A stretch of 13,038 nt of DNA from JACJWR01 sp964547485 (GTDB lineage Bacteria > Actinomycetota > Actinomycetes > S36-B12 > UBA10799): positions 1 through 13,038 of the forward strand of contig CAZJNU010000073.1 in the NCBI GenBank assembly GCA_964547485.1. The letters run 5' to 3'. This document shows positions 12,696 through 13,038 of the stretch, one piece after another. Below the pieces are notes generated by a model. That model had not been told where the DNA came from, did no database searches, and saw only the letters and a program-made list of their open reading frames with translations. How positions within the stretch are numbered: position 1 is the first letter of the stretch; each line of letters opens with the position of its first letter. The position numbers were made by a program, and so were the translations under genes.

Positions 12696-13038
12696 GTGGC
12701 CCGCGTCGAACTGCACGGACTGCTCCGCGAGCGGCTCTTCGTCCGGCTGCTCAGCGTGCGGGTGGTCGGGCAGTTCAACGACGGCATCATCCAATCCGCC
12801 CTCGGGGGCTATGCGTTGTTCTCCCCCGAGCGGCAGTCCTCACCGGCAGCCGTCGTCGGCGCCTTCGCCCTGCTGCTACTGCCCTACTCGGTGATCGGTC
12901 CCTTCATGGGCGTGCTGCTGGATCGCTGGCGACGACGGCAGGTCTTGCTGTTCACCAACCTGGTCCGCGCAGCCATGGTGTTGCTGCTGGCGTGGTTGAC
13001 CCTGTCCGGCGACCTCGGGCCCGGCCTGATTCTGGTGG
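12696..13038 (+). CDS. MFS transporter, N-terminal part (cut by window end)
   Basis: Membrane permease of the major facilitator superfamily; substrate unknown. 114 residues are visible from a GTG at 12696. A short polar start is followed by VRLLSVRVVGQFNDGIIQSALGGYALF (first helix), AVVGAFALLLLPYSVIGPFMGVLL (second helix), the loop motif DRWRRRQVL (residues 76-84), which matches MFS motif A, and a third hydrophobic segment from about 92. The FNDG in helix one is typical of drug-efflux-like MFS proteins, but that is a loose guide. The gene lies beyond the ino1 terminator on the same strand, so it is probably a separate unit. Confidence 0.85.
   Translation, partial: MARVELHGLLRERLFVRLLSVRVVGQFNDGIIQSALGGYALFSPERQSSPAAVVGAFALLLLPYSVIGPFMGVLLDRWRRRQVLLFTNLVRAAMVLLLAWLTLSGDLGPGLILV

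Overview
The window is high-GC DNA with actinobacterial gene content and order. The block dnaB - rplI - rpsR - ssb - rpsF (all minus strand), followed further on by a PonA1-like penicillin-binding protein, a DUF5318 protein, a PadR regulator and inositol-phosphate synthase, is the origin-proximal arrangement known from Mycobacterium and Streptomyces. De novo inositol synthesis, a GT87 polyprenyl-phosphomannose-dependent glycosyltransferase and a FemX-type branching enzyme also fit a Gram-positive actinomycete. FemX between rpsF and the PBP resembles Streptomyces-like genomes more than mycobacteria. I cannot assign a genus.

Layout. 1-3274 (minus): replication and ribosome cluster, transcribed rpsF -> ssb -> rpsR -> rplI, ending at a strong hairpin terminator (1732-1770). 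The replicative helicase dnaB follows as its own unit, with DnaA-box-like sites in its upstream region. 3275-3454: divergent control region. On the minus strand it holds an elaborate rpsF leader in which the Shine-Dalgarno can pair with an upstream anti-SD. On the plus strand it holds a likely leaderless promoter for nfo. 3455-7995 (plus): a tight run of nfo (AP endonuclease), femX (peptidoglycan branching), an alanine-racemase-like protein and a GT87 membrane glycosyltransferase. 7996-8260: short convergent intergenic region with a 14-bp direct repeat around a palindrome. 8261-10755 (minus): bifunctional class A PBP and an upstream DUF5318 zinc-ribbon protein. 10756-10900: divergent promoter region with a perfect inverted repeat, a candidate PadR operator. 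10901-12567 (plus): padR-ino1 operon closed by a 15-bp-stem terminator. 12696-end (plus): start of an MFS transporter, cut by the window edge.

Three runs of about 100 N (2609-2708, 5321-5420, 8691-8789) are assembly gaps of unknown true size. Each lies in coding DNA. They remove the tail of ssb, the femX/alr junction and the middle of the PBP transpeptidase domain. Open frames that appear to run through them, above all a femX-alr 'fusion', are artefacts of unspecified codons.

Functionally the window joins DNA replication and repair (DnaB, SSB, Nfo), ribosome assembly (S6, S18, L9), cell-envelope building (FemX, PBP, GT87, possibly the Alr-like protein) and supply of inositol for phosphatidylinositol-type lipids and mycothiol-type thiols (Ino1). 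I see no CRISPR, prophage, toxin-antitoxin, transposase or RNA gene. I do not see a wholly new system. The most interesting signals are regulatory: the rpsF leader fold, the DnaA boxes before dnaB and the PadR-region palindrome. The Alr-like protein with an apparently replaced catalytic tyrosine is the most interesting protein.
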